A stretch of 64,000 nucleotides of DNA from Brachypalpus laphriformis (taxonomy: Eukaryota > Arthropoda > Insecta > Diptera > Syrphidae): assembly GCA_945910035.1 (NCBI GenBank), contig OX246754.1:55226678-55290677 (forward strand), read 5' to 3'. Below, piece by piece: positions 53,201 to 63,407 of this stretch. The notes beneath the pieces are model-generated. The model made no database searches. It was not told where the DNA came from and saw nothing but the letters and a program-made list of their open reading frames with translations. Numbering within the stretch: the first letter of the stretch is position 1; each line of letters starts with the position of its first letter. A program made the translations under genes and the position numbers.

Positions 53201-53812
53201 ACGAGAACTACCCCGCTTCATCCACAATCCGACGGGATGGTAGAGCGCTTCAACAGAACCTTAAACGAACATCTCTCCAAGGTCGTAGAAGACCACCAGC
53301 GCGATTGGGATCGACAAATTCCTCTTTTCTTGATGGCCTACCGAAATGCAGTGCACAGTACTACTGGACATACTCCATCCGAAGTCTTGTTTGGTCAAGC
53401 AGTTCGGCTACCTAGTGAGGTGAAGTTTGGATCCCCTAACGATGAGCCCAAATGTGAAGAGGACTATGTGGCAGACCTCAGGGAAAGGATCCGAGACATA
53501 CATCAGAGGACCAGGACGAGGATAAGGATAGCGAGCGACCGCATGAAAACCAGGTACGACACAAAGGCAACAACGTCCAGCTTCCACGAGGGAGACCTAG
53601 TATGGCTGTACAACCCACACCGGCAAAAGGGGAGGTCACCCAAGCTGCAGCAAGACTGGGAGGGCCCTTATAAAGTGGTCACACGCATCAATGACGTCGT
53701 CTTCCGGATCCAGCGTGGAGTAAGAGGCAAGATGAAAATTGTCCACCTGGATCGTCTTCATCGTTACCATGGCAGTAATCCAGATGATCTTGTTCGGGAC
53801 GAACAAGTTTAA
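50204..53812 (+). CDS. Pol polyprotein of copy D
   Basis: Same domain series as copy C: protease DTG, RT with YLDD, RNase H, HHCC-DDE integrase, GPY/F. Differences from copy C include N for K in CVDYRRLNDV, I for F in LWQITVMP, K for N in LEKVRERF, R for H in IASDRMK and N for K in TRINDVVF. In most of these copy D agrees with copies A and B, so copy C carries the derived residue. Open throughout and likely the more competent of the two. Confidence 0.92.
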   Translation, partial: RLRASFAGQKLANGIDAPKTTIQVSQTKRCNKSLTVEAFIGKNKCVATIDTGATASIVRRDLVRKSWLHNTSCYCLRTATGEAAKVYGEVRLTLQLAGLAFSHAFLVADVCDECIIGVDFMKEHDVIIDIGMQVLRYRNVEIPMVYGNENAAHLRTILSKDEVLPPSSETIIWTKLEGDPGSHRFYLLEPDLGRISPNYIVGKVLVEPKNSLVPVRLMNLKSHSVKLKQGEVIGECVPICLISTITEKESARPVSSGRLAEVRDMILKHCELDQDQRAMAENLIGEYADIFASQDGEYGRTHLVQHRIGTGDARPIRQPARRLPLAKQTEVADMVSTMEKEGLIESSKSPWASPVVLVKKKDGSTRFCVDYRRLNDVTKKDSYPLPRIDDTLDTLSGARWFSTLDLKSGYWQVQIDPKDREKTAFTAGNGLWQITVMPFGLCNAPATFERLMEHVLRGLTWKTCLVYLDDVIVIGKTFEEHRDNLKNVLERLRSAHLKLNPKKCDLFRSEVKYLGHVISSEGVRTDPDKVEAVKNWPVPKDKHQLRSFLGLATYYRRFVKDFAGIAKSLHQLTEKGRQFKWSGECDKSFKNLKHQLCEAPTLAYPIPGEMFIVDADASNVGIGAVLSQVHKGQEKVVAYFSKVLSKPERNYCVTRRELLALLLATKHFHKYLYGQKFLLRTDHAALKWLLQFKNPEGQVARWIERLQMYDYEIQHRKGKLHSNADALSRRPCKSDCKHCVRQEEKNLLSIQRVRAEPIAGWSAEEIRNAQKEDPDIEPILAWKEFMEKPTGQDISDRSPTLKAYWAQWDSLHVQDGVLKRKWERPDGKDFIMQLVLPRSKVHEVLREMHDGASGGHLGANKTLEKVRERFYWLSARVDVESWCRKCVVCAASKGPRTKTRGKMHQYNVGAPFERIAADIAGPFPETDNGNRYILVVMDYFSKWPEAFAIPNQEAKTIVEQIVNNWVSRFGVPMELHSDQGRNFESKIFQQVCQQLGIKKTRTTPLHPQSDGMVERFNRTLNEHLSKVVEDHQRDWDRQIPLFLMAYRNAVHSTTGHTPSEVLFGQAVRLPSEVKFGSPNDEPKCEEDYVADLRERIRDIHQRTRTRIRIASDRMKTRYDTKATTSSFHEGDLVWLYNPHRQKGRSPKLQQDWEGPYKVVTRINDVVFRIQRGVRGKMKIVHLDRLHRYHGSNPDDLVRDEQV

Positions 53813-53823
53813 GAGGGGGGCAG

Positions 53824-54309
53824 TGTAGTAGTGACTACAGGATGGTTTGTGTACCAAAAACTAAAACACTGTATCTCAAACTGTGCAACGACATCTATTG
53901 CCTACTAGTAGTAAATATTCCAACCTGATGTGCTTACGTTCCAACCTGATGTGCTTACGTTCCACAATTGTTCCACACAATATCCCAATATTCCATGATC
54001 CTCAATTCACCCGGAGAAACATCTAGCATGTTCTAGAACCCCTTGCAATTTCCTATAAATACCCATACCACAACCAACGTCGACACAGTTGTAATAAGGT
54101 GAATACAGCGATTACAAGAGATATTCGACTAGTGGTGAAAACAAGCGATATTGTGAAAGTAAATCTGTAGCAACAATTTAATTTGAAATAAGTAAGAATA
54201 AAGTGATTGAATGTTGTGTTAAAGTAAAGTTGGTGTTTGATAAATAAATAAACGATTAAAATACACAAAAGACGGTTTTATTTAAACGAACCCAAGAAAG
54301 AATATTACA
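53824..54309 (+). repeat. LTR 3 of the C/D array
   Basis: 486 bp. Differs from LTR 2 at about two sites (ACAATTGTTCC, TAGCAACAAT). Followed by the TSD GTAT at 54310-54313. Confidence 0.92.
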
Positions 54310-55092
54310 GTATTATACCATTTAGACACACAAAAATTCAAAACAAAATTTTTATTGTAAATTGATGTATGTAAAAGGGTCATCAACCCCATGTAAGATG
54401 TTAAAGCTTAATAGCTGTTTCAGACCGAGGCTAGCTTGTAGCATGCGATAAATCTATTCGACACTCATCAACAATCAAGCGAAAAGAAAGCGTCCAATAA
54501 AATTATAACATGTTAAACTGAGTTTCTTATTTCTCTTAGTTTTCCAAAATTTAAATTATTTTCGGCTTCGCCTTAGTCCGAAACAGATAGTATGTTTACT
54601 CGTTAACCGATGTGTGCAAATTCGAACCCCAGCGGGGAACAGCAATCATCAGCCACCTAAGTGTAAAAACGAAAACGAATAACATCTAAGTTTTCCCGGC
54701 GACTGCACCAAAGAAAGCTTCCTGCCTGGTAGTACTATGAATTGGAGAGTTTCAGTGCTCTGGGATTTGAGTTTCCTTAAAAAAAAGTAGGACTTGGTGT
54801 TAATGCATGAAAGGATACTCTAGGTGTAACGGAAGAACTTTTTATCTTCACTATAGAATGACAATTAACTTATTACTGATGTGTCTCCTAAATGGAGCGC
54901 AAGACCGTAGTCAAGACGATCAATCAGTAAACAACCACGAACAATGCACTGCCTTACATAAACAATGCCCATGCCTCATCGTTACTAAGTTAAAATTGCC
55001 TAGCTACTTCCTTGTTATTGATTAACAATAGGTACCATCCACAAACTATAATTCCTTGCGGCAGTTAGACACTATTTGCTCACCTTTGCAAT
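54310..55092. other. DRC11 5' flank
   Basis: No coding feature. Must contain the DRC11 promoter and 5' UTR. No clear TATA box or known motif could be placed. Confidence 0.4.
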
Positions 55093-56378
55093 ATGTCTAA
55101 TCTTCTATACAACGAGATTTGGCATCAAACCCAACTAGAGTTGGAACTCTTAGCAATTACCGACTTTGATCAGCAAGCACGAGAAACCACTCCTGAGAGA
55201 TCCTTCTTACAAACTGCAACCTACGAATTGTACCTCAAATATATTTGTGTTGCTAACAGATTGGAAGATGTCTACGACAAAATGATTCATCCACAGAAGC
55301 GAATTTTAATTAGACGTGTCCTTGACTCCTGTTTGGGACGAGTAATCGAGCTAAAGCACGATCTCGTCAACATCGACATGATGGAATTCAGCTACAATGA
55401 CACCGTAATGGAGAAGCTCAAGTTAACCCCTTTGGACACTGAACTCCGTATACCACGTTATTTCTATCGTGAGAGACAAGGTGAAATTCAATTTCGAAAA
55501 ACGGCCATGGATGAGATTCTCATCAAGTTGGGTTGGATGGAGGAGAACCCACAAGAGGAAAAGTTAACAGAAATTGAAGCGATTCGATTGATTCAAATTC
55601 ACGAGCGTGCTAGACAAGGTCGCTTGAGGGCACATTTTATGAAAGAAATTCGCCTTCTGAAAGAGAAAAGTAAATCGGATAGCATCCAAGAAAAGACCGA
55701 TTCCGGTCTGCTGGCTGCTATGAGAATTCAAAAAATGTGGCGTGGTCACACTGCACGAAGGAAGACCCGGCGCAAGAAGGTAGAGGAAATGGTCCTAATC
55801 GGAATGATACCCCCACCACAACGAAAGAAGTCCGAAGCTGTGGAACAAATGAATCAGGTAAGGAATAGATTCTTGTTCATGTCTGCAACTCAGTGCTGCT
55901 TGCTTTTAGATGTTCCTCGAGCGGTACAAGACTCAGGAAGAATTTCGCGAAAAGTACGAAAAGGCGGTTCATGATATCCGAGAAGAGATTAAAACGAAAC
56001 AGGGGCCTGTTCTGATGGATGATATTGCGGATGAAATCAGGGCATGGATCAAGGACTGCTACGACAAAACTGGAAAGCTGCCTGAATTTCCATCAGAGGA
56101 GAATGGTGGCTCATTGCACATCTTCAGTAGAGCTGGTAAGTTGAAACTAAAGGCTTAACTATAGAATAGGGGAAATGAAAATCTTGCATTTTTCTTCTAG
56201 GAACTGAAAGTGAAATAAGTCGATCATCTGCACGATCATCTAAGGAATCCCGAAAGACTAAGGATAAATCAAAGTCTCCGGCTAGAAGTGGTGATTTAAA
56301 TGTGGTTGATAACCAGGATGGAGCATATCATCCTAGTCAGTCGGTGTTTTTGAGTGATTTGAAGAGTGAAATTGAGGA
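55093..56378 (+). CDS. DRC11: DRC11 exons 1-3: N-terminal helical region and IQ motif
   Basis: Exon 1 (55093-55857) starts MSNLLYNEIWHQTQLELELL and contains RFLDSCL-type helices typical of the family (IHPQKRILIRRVLDSCLGRV) and the IQ motif for calmodulin-like light chains. Exon 2 (55910-56135) encodes MFLERYKTQEEFREKYEKAV and DDIADEIRAWIKDCYDKTGK. Exon 3 (56201-56378) is Ser/Lys-rich and ends SVFLSDLKSEIE. Introns 1 and 2 are about 50-65 bp. Reading through either donor meets a stop, which supports splicing. Confidence 0.9.
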
Positions 56379-59300
56379 GTAAGTCGATGACTTGTTAAAG
56401 TAGACTTAGATTGATCGAGGAAAGGGGAAGAATGTACATAGCTTTATTTAACTTCATAACTCTTGTTACAAATACGAAGTTATAAAAAATGTAATTTTAG
56501 AGAATCTATTATTCAGACAACGTACTTCACCTCTCTTCGGGTCTTCCCTGTAAGGTGAAAATGAGGAAAAGAGAGATGTTTTCATTTAGTGGTTTGAAAC
56601 TCAAGTGGCATTGGCGCAAAATTATAGTCGCAAAAAGTACACATTAAAAGGATTTTAGCACGTAACAAAGTCAATATTAGTGTTTTCCTATTTATAGTCG
56701 ACATAAAACCAACTTTATAGTTGTCACCTTGCGCTAACTTTAAAACAACCAAAAGCACCTTTTACTTTTAGAGTGGGCTTTTAACCATCTGTCATCCGCC
56801 ATTCTTTTTCACTTTTTCAAATTCAAATTTCAGCCAACCAACGGCTGAAATTCATATACGACATTGTTCCCTAAACTGTGTTTTTGTTCTCAAACTTTGA
56901 ATTTTTGGGTTTGGGTCGATACTAGTTGTAGGTAGGTTAACAATTATTTATAATTCAATTCAAAGTTAAGTACCGGCTTTAAAGTTAAAGAGATGATAGT
57001 TAGTGGCTACGAACATTCTTTAAAATCAGATGACTATAATTTTGCGCCATTAGATTTAACTACTCCATGGGTCGTATCCAAACTAATCGAAGATCATTTT
57101 TGTGACTTTTGCATTAAATTTTTAGTGGTCAATACCTGAAAGGTAAAACCGGAACACGTATTGAATCTACAAGCTGTCTGTCAGTCTTTCGCGCACTTGT
57201 AACTTTTTAACCGTTTGACCTATAGAGCTGAAATTTTCGTACTTTTGGTTGTGCCCGCACAAAATTGTGATAAAAAATTATATGGCTACACTTTTTTAAG
57301 TACCTAGTATAAAGGGCAAAACAAAAATATTTCCGTTTCCCATCAAGCGACATATTAAATGAAAGATAACGTTACAAGGATTCCAAGTACGCAGATCAAG
57401 CCCTTTCATGCTAAACTAAGCTTAAAGCCAAAATTTCTTTAATAACCGTTTGGTAGATATTTTGATTTTCTTTGAGTATTTGAGTTTTTCCACGAATAAC
57501 AAAGGCGATTTAAAATTATTAAAACCACGTCCCTCATACCTTACCCAGTCCGGTTTTCGTAAATTTCAATAAAGCAGTTACTTATAGACATCGGGCCCAA
57601 GCGATGTAAAGATTTTAAAGCCGATGTTTCTCTTCGGGAAACCAAAAATTTGTACGCTTTCAAATAGTGAATACATACTACCTTCTTACAGAAAATGATG
57701 ATCCGTCCAATTCGCACTTCATAGATTTTTTTGATTTCTAGTTTTTATTTTTTCAAGCACGTGTTTGTGTACTCTAGGTACTATATATCGCATCATTTAA
57801 TTATTAGAACAATTTAATTATTAGAAAATTTTAATAGTTACTCGTGTGACAACACATTACCAGTACACCGAGACCCAATAGTTGTGGGTCTTTCCTACCA
57901 TAATTAGATTAGGACACATTCTTCTGTTGAACGCAAAAGAACAGATTTAGCTGGAGATCCGACCAACAGAAGATTTATTTACTTACTTAAATCATTTCAC
58001 CCTTCGCGGGGCATACGTAGGACGTCAACAACGCCTGCGCGCCATCTTGTTCGGAGTTCTGTAACGCGTTTAAGCTACCTCCAACTCATTCCCAAAGAGC
58101 GTGATTACTCCTCAGATGTCCTGGGCCACGTTTTCCTGGGAAGTCCCGCTATTCTGCTGGGCTGGGTGAGCGGATTCGGAATGAAGTTGTCTTCGCGACC
58201 GACGTAGAGTGTATCTTATCCGCTACCACTTTCTTCTTCGCACAGTAATGCCTATAGGTTGTTGACCCGTTCTCTGATAAAATTGTTCATTGGAGATACG
58301 ATAGGTAGGTAGGTAGGTAGAAGTGGTTGTGTCAGCAAACCAAGCCGATACTTAATTAGCGCAGAAGCGCCGTTTTAATGCCACAACTCAAGTGACCTAA
58401 CGGATGTAACAAGGACGTTAACTACTAGGGAAAAGAAGAAGAAAAAGGGGTAAGGATTATTCAAATTCACCCCGTTACATTGAGGAAGCTGATAATATCC
58501 CCAGTGCTAATCTCTGCTAACTCTATAAGGTTGTCGAAAAAGAGTTTACCTATGGTGCGCTGTCTGGCCTTGTCTAAAGCCGGACACTTGCAGAGGAAGT
58601 GTAAGATTGTTTCTATCGCGCCAGCAGTATTGCAGCTGCGGCAGTGTGCATTAAATGCAATGCCTATTCTGGCCACATGAACCCCGATGGGCCAGTGGGT
58701 TGTACTAACTGCCAGAATTGTTGCGATATCTACACAGTTTCTGTTTAGTAGATCTTGCGTTCTTTTCCGGGAGTATTTGGGCCACATCTGCCTGGAGATG
58801 ACACAGTTCCGCACCCCTGCCATCTACTATCCGCCTTTAGCAGATAGTGCGCGAAGATGCCTCCCTTAAGGACCCTCAACGGGACGTTCACCTCTTTTGC
58901 TAGGGAATCATCAAGGGCAAGTCCTTACCTCTCGAGTTCATCAGCTCGCTCATTCCCCTCAATGTTGCTGTGACCCGGCACCCAAAGGAGACAGATCCTT
59001 AGCCGGTGACCAAGCGAGGCGAGTTCTTTTTTGCACTTCTCTACTAGCCTTGAGGATGTAGTGGCAGATACTATAGCCTTGATAGCCGCCTGGCTGCCAA
59101 TGAGGATGGCAATGGTATTTAGGGGTGTAGAGGTTTGCTTAAGTAGGCGGCAGGCCTCACGTACGGCAAAAATTTCCCCCTGGAAGACACTGCACGAATT
59201 AGGAAGCCGGTAAGGCCTGGAAATATTGAGGGAATCAGAGAATATCCCCGCAGTCCATTTTTGAACGGTCGGTAAAAATTGTTTATTCGAACTCATTTGT

Positions 59301-62300
59301 CAGTACGCCAGTTTCCCATTCCGCCCTGGTTGGGAATCTGACCGTGACGTCATTTCTAAAATTCACTGTGGGAGTTATATAGTCGGTCAGATTAGCTACC
59401 AGATCCTGCGGTAGCAGATTCAGGATACTGTTGTGACCAATAGCCTGACCGCACTACATGATGATAGATGCATAATGTGAAGATCGAGTGGTAAAAGGTG
59501 CAGAATAACGTTCAAGGGCAGAATAACGATTGGGCTAAAAGATCTTCAAGATGATTCTTAGACATCTGTTTACGAAGGTTTGCAGCTTGGTTCCTAAGTT
59601 GACAGTCGCAGCTTGGTTCTTAAGTTGATAGCGTTCCGAACTTTTTTTTTTCTGTTTGTTTATTTATCCACTTATACACTATTACATATTTTATTGTTTA
59701 AATAAACTAAAAACTACAGCAATAATTATAACGAAAAGTATCTGACCTGAAGGGTTCTCAATATGATTTCACTATGATTTATATATACTTAGTATGTTTG
59801 CATTATTTTTTCTTTTATTTTATTTCTTTTTTTAATGCGTATTTTTATTTTTTTGTTTTAAGGGAAATGTGGAAAAACCTTGTACAAATCTTTATTATTT
59901 TTATTCAACTAAACTAGATGGTAAAACAAATAAAACTAACTTATCCTATGTTAAACCTAACCTAACCTAACTTAGCCTAACTTAACTTACGACAGAACTG
60001 GGCCCTGATATGCGATCACCAGCCCGTCTATACAAACGACCAGCGAATGACAAATGTCATTCTCCTTTTTACCGGCGGAACAAGAATCACATACCAGGGC
60101 CCAGTCCTACTTAACCTAGACATTAGCTTCAGCCCAGTCGAGCCACCAGTATTTCTCCCGATTAAACCGGTCGGTGTTAGTTATATCCCTTTCAGGTATG
60201 CTTACGCAGTGTCTTAGGACGGCATTTCGATCACCCGAGTCAATAGGGCTATTGAGAATACGTTTATCTGTTGCGTTTCTAGCAACATGATAGATAATTG
60301 GCACGTTCGTCGAGTCCGATAAATAGCCGTGTGCATCCAGATGCAAGAATGCCTCAGGTGGTATATATCCACTCTCAATAGCATCCAGATAGCGTTTCGA
60401 ACGCGACTTTTGACTTCCTGATTCTGCTGCACACATCCAGTTCGGTGCCACCGCGGTTAGCCGAGACTACACTTCCAAAGTATAGAGAGCTGTCTACTTT
60501 CTCGACTTCCTGTCCGTCAATGTTGAGTTGAGCGCGGGTGTTAGAAATGTTCAGGGGATTTTGTTTTGGCGCTATTGATTTTAAGCCACATTTCGTTTGC
60601 CTCAGATTCTATATTTTGAGCCATCACTACACTATGCTCCACTTCCTTCTTTTTCATGCTATAATGAGCTTCTAGATTTGTTCTCTCCACTGTTGAGTCT
60701 GCTACAATTCGAGCATTGATTGCTGTACTCTCATCGATCCGTTCGCTGATAGTCATGTGCAGTGATTACTCTGTACGTTTTATTCATTTCATTTCTAATG
60801 CATTTTATTTGTTAAATTCATTATATCTTACATGCTAACAAAAACGCTTAAAACAAGCTTAATTAACTTAATATCTTATTACTCTGTACGTACTCGTAGA
60901 TGCGTGCCCCACTTGCAAAAACATTTTTCACAGTATTCCAGTAGCCATCCACGCTCTCCTGCATTGTACAGCTGATTGTTTCTGCTTCTAAGGCAAGATG
61001 CGCCCTGAATTGTTGGCGCACTTTGTGATCCCCGAGCCTGTCGACATTGAACCTGGTAATGTTGAGCAAGTTTAAACGATTACTGTTGACAAATGAAATG
61101 CCGATGTAAAAGGGCATCTATGTAAAATGCATTTTGGCATGCTTTCCCGAGGTTTTATGAATAGAATTTCGTTCCGCCCTTCCAGTTTTAGATTTAGTAG
61201 GATATATTAGATAACAAAATGACTTGAAAATTTACATTTCGGCCGCTCTGCCACACCCTTGCACCCGCCCTATCGCTCTGCCCATTATATAAAACATTAT
61301 GATTTTCAAATTATCTTGCAAAGATTCAGATTGGACACCATGACTTTTTTTTTAAATTTGTTTACAACTTTGAGACCATTCACCCCCAAACCGCCCTCAC
61401 CAGGTTCGGCAGAGTTTCACTTCTGTGCCCACGACAACCAAAACATTAACAAAATTCTGTTGACGAAATAATCATGAAAAAAATGCACCAACTCTTAGAT
61501 TATTATTTTAAGACTGCTGGCATGTATTTTTCAGAACCGTAACTAACTATATATAATCGTGTAATGTCGTCTATTTCATAGATTCAGTGAAGTGTGGAAG
61601 GATAATAACGATATAGGTAACCTCCATCAGACCCATAACGAAGAAATGATTTATGCTGAGAAGTATGCTGAAATTGAACGGGAATTTCGCAAGATCGTTG
61701 ACGAATTAATGAGGCAGGAATTGGATCTTCTGCAGGTAAGTGAGGAGTTCACTGAAGACTTGTATTAATTTATCTCCCCAGACAGCAGTTGGTAAAAAGG
61801 CGAAGAAGAGCAACAAGAAAACTCGTCGCTCAGGAAAGAAAGGTAAAAAGAAAAAGGAGAAAGACCTCACTCCAGATCGTACCACAGAATCTCTTTTCGA
61901 AGAGCTGGTAACAAATGGGATAATCAGAAAATATCCCGAGACTCCACTTAGTGCATATCTCGGTGACAAGTCATACACCGCCAGAACTGGATTAAATCCA
62001 TCTGCTGGTGATGTGCGTCAAGTACTGATCGAGTATTGTATTCTACCATTGGGCTCGCATACCATTCGAAACTCTTGCCCCTGCATTCGATCCTTGCTGC
62101 TATCCGGTCCAAAAGGCAGCGGCAAGAAGACTCTCTTGCACGCAATATGCACGGAGGTAGGAGCGGTACTATTCGATTTAACGCCTGCAAATATCGTTGG
62201 AAAATATCCAGGGAAATCTGGACTGATTATGTTAATTCATTTGGTTTTGAAGGTATCAAGACTTCTTCAACCGTCTGTTATTTACATGGGTGATGCCGAG

Positions 62301-62991
62301 CGACCATTCATGAAAAAGATTCCCAAAACTGATCGAAGTGATCCAAAACGTTTGAAAAAGGATCTGCCTAAATTGATCAAGAACATAGCACCAGAGGATC
62401 GAGTACTCTTCATTGGGACTTCAAACCTTCCATGGGAAGCTGATCAGAAGCTCCTACAGCAGACTTATAATCGATTCATCTACATTCCCAGACCGGACTA
62501 TGGAGCGCTGTCGTTTGCATGGAAAATGCTTTTAGAGTAAACTATTCCCGAAGACGAAACTTTCGTCTAAGCAACTTGTTCTTTTTCAGTGAAAGTAGTG
62601 GAGGGATTTCCCAGCTTGACTGCAGTGTTATGGCGAAGATATCGGACGGATACACAATTGGAGCTGTAAATGCATGCATACAGGAGGTGTTAACCTGCAA
62701 GAGGAAGCTGCAGTTACGGTCGCAGCCTTTGACACATGTGGAACTTATAAACGCTCTATGGTAAACGACTCCAACGAGCGGTGTATTTTTGACCTTTTTT
62801 CTTTTTTAATAATCTGCAGCACAAAAGAACCGGTGTATCGTGAGGAGGAGGAAGCATTTGAAGCGTGGTGGTCAAAAACTCCATTAGGTAGACGAAGGCA
62901 GCGCGCGTTAGATGAAGAGGAAGCGGCTAAAATGGAAGAGCAAGTTCAATCAGCAAAACAAGGCAATGGGAGCAGAAAGAAGAAGACCTAA
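55093..62991 (+). CDS. DRC11: Dynein regulatory complex subunit 11 / IQ and AAA domain protein (seven exons)
   Basis: DRC11 (IQCA1) is a subunit of the nexin-dynein regulatory complex of motile axonemes. Exons: 55093-55857, 55910-56135, 56201-56378, 61582-61735, 61782-62536, 62590-62760, 62820-62991. All junctions are GT-AG and phases close (765, 991, 1169, 1323, 2078, 2249, 2421 nt), giving 806 residues, close to the family length. An N-terminal helical region is followed by an IQ motif (MRIQKMWRGHTARRKTRR, about 210-227), a Lys-rich KKAKKSNKKTRRSGKKGKKK stretch (about 446) and an AAA ATPase domain. Walker A is GPKGSGKKT (550-558), the Walker B position is VIYMGDAERPF and sensor 1 is VLFIGTSN. 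Flagellar or sensory-cilium expression is inferred. Intron 3 (5.2 kb) is full of retroelements. Confidence 0.92.
58303..59525 (-). mobile_element. RNase-H-bearing non-LTR element 3' fragment with TAGG tail
   Basis: Minus-strand reading: IFAVREACRLLKQTSTPLNT, then ILIGSQAAIKAIVS (the RNase H catalytic Asp position of the usual SDSQAAIKA block is Gly here), LWVPGHSNIEGNERADELER (about 58930), then HWPIGVHVARIGIAFNAHCR and CRSCNTAGAIETILHFLCKC (about 58600). Ends FLNVTG with a stop near 58467. The 3' tail is a TAGG repeat (58303-58320). ACGAT at 58298-58302 and 59526-59530 is a probable short TSD. The frame changes near 58870-58920. 5'-truncated. Confidence 0.75.
59642..60387 (-). pseudogene. 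Poly-A-tailed retrocopy of an unrecognised transcript
   Basis: GATAGCGTTYCGAAC occurs at 59627-59641 and 60388-60402, a 15-bp TSD with one mismatch. On the minus strand the insert ends in AATAAA, about ten bases, then a run of A (59642-59651). Its 5' part is open from the insertion edge to a stop near 60116, about 90 codons: LDAIESGYIPPEAFLHLDAH, then VPIIYHVARNATDKRILNSP and FNREKYWWLDWAEANV. About 460 bases of 3' UTR follow. I do not recognise the protein. Structure fits LINE-driven reverse transcription of an mRNA or of an unknown non-LTR element. Confidence 0.6.
60779..60877 (-). mobile_element. 99-bp truncated retro-insertion with 14-bp TSD
   Basis: ATTACTCTGTACGT flanks it exactly at 60765-60778 and 60878-60891. 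On the minus strand the insert ends GAAATGAATAAA, consistent with a severely 5'-truncated transcript end. Source not identified. Confidence 0.65.
61582..62991 (+). CDS. DRC11: DRC11 exons 4-7: AAA ATPase region and C-terminus
   Basis: Exon 4 (61582-61735) encodes FSEVWKDNNDIGNLHQTHNE. Exon 5 (61782-62536) encodes the AAA core: Walker A GPKGSGKKTLLHAI, then FDLTPANIVGKYPGKSGL, YMGDAERPF at the Walker B position (D612, with no acidic residue directly after it) and FIGTSNLPW. Exon 6 (62590-62760) encodes the lid region SSGGISQLDCSVMAKISDGY. Exon 7 (62820-62991) ends with an acidic/basic tail to TAA at 62989-62991. The altered Walker B suggests weak or no ATP hydrolysis. A possible variant polyadenylation signal CATAAA lies near 63036. 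Confidence 0.9.
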
Positions 62992-63295
62992 TTTCAACAC
63001 TATATCTTGATACTTTTATTATCCGTTTTTTAAGACATAAAGTGTGGTTGTAACATATACCAAGGCGGTAATTTCTGTTTACCAAAAATCTTGTCCTGTT
63101 ATAGCATGTTTAAATCCAATGTGCTAAATCCAAACCATTAGTCGACAGTTTGGCCATTCTATATCTGTTATATGACCAGTTGCAGCCTTTATTTCGAAGG
63201 GGATCTTTAATGTATCCCCCTCTGCTCTCATTAGAGCACCAACAAAACTGAATGCTTCCAGCCATCTGTACTCCGTACTGCGGAATAAAGTCAAT

Positions 63296-63407
63296 GGGTT
63301 TGTTCGGACTCCTAGTCCCTAGCTATAAAGGTCAATTGACTCACATGTGTACACATTAAAAATTGCCTACCAACTAGGTATTCCTAACTAGGAATCCGAA
63401 CGCACCC
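63296..63407. mobile_element. Candidate 112-bp MITE
   Basis: The left end GGGTTTGTTCGGACTCCTAG and the reverse complement of the right end GGGTGCGTTCGGATTCCTAG agree at about 18 of 21 positions. No clear TSD, so the superfamily is open; the G-rich TIR recalls PIF/Harbinger. Confidence 0.45.

Larger units (their letters stand above)
42530..54309 (+). mobile_element. Tandem dimer of a gypsy-type LTR retrotransposon (copies C and D, three LTRs)
   Basis: LTR-internal-LTR-internal-LTR: LTRs at 42530-43015, 48177-48662 and 53824-54309, each 486 bp, with an exact 5647-bp period. GTAT at 42526-42529 and again at 54310-54313 is one 4-bp TSD around the whole array. The two internal regions are almost identical (about five amino-acid differences in Pol, none seen in Gag) and both have intact gag and pol. 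No env. Possible origins: unequal recombination between LTRs of sister copies, or integration of a multimeric or LTR-fused cDNA. An assembly duplication is a third possibility, although the copies do differ. Confidence 0.93.
57973..61117 (-). mobile_element. Broken RTE-like copy (same family as 36567-39874) with nested insertions
   Basis: Segments in family order on the minus strand: 57973-58302 (3' end with TAAG-type tail and CGGGGCATACGTAGGACGTC), 59526-59641, 60403-60770 (with an internal deletion that drops the RT core) and 60892-61117 (ORF middle, NITRFNVDRLGDHKVRQQFR). They are separated by three insertions with their own duplications: an RNase-H-type element (58303-59525), a poly-A retrocopy (59642-60387) and a 99-bp piece (60779-60877). 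All coding is destroyed. Confidence 0.8.
56379..61581 (+). other. DRC11 intron 3, filled with retroelements
   Basis: 5.2-kb intron between GTAAGT (56379) and TTCATAG (ending 61581). Its first 1.6 kb (56379-57972) has no recognised coding content. It includes a perfect 17-bp inverted pair at 56613-56629 and 57032-57048. The rest holds the broken RTE-like copy described separately, and 61118-61581 shows nothing. Confidence 0.8.
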
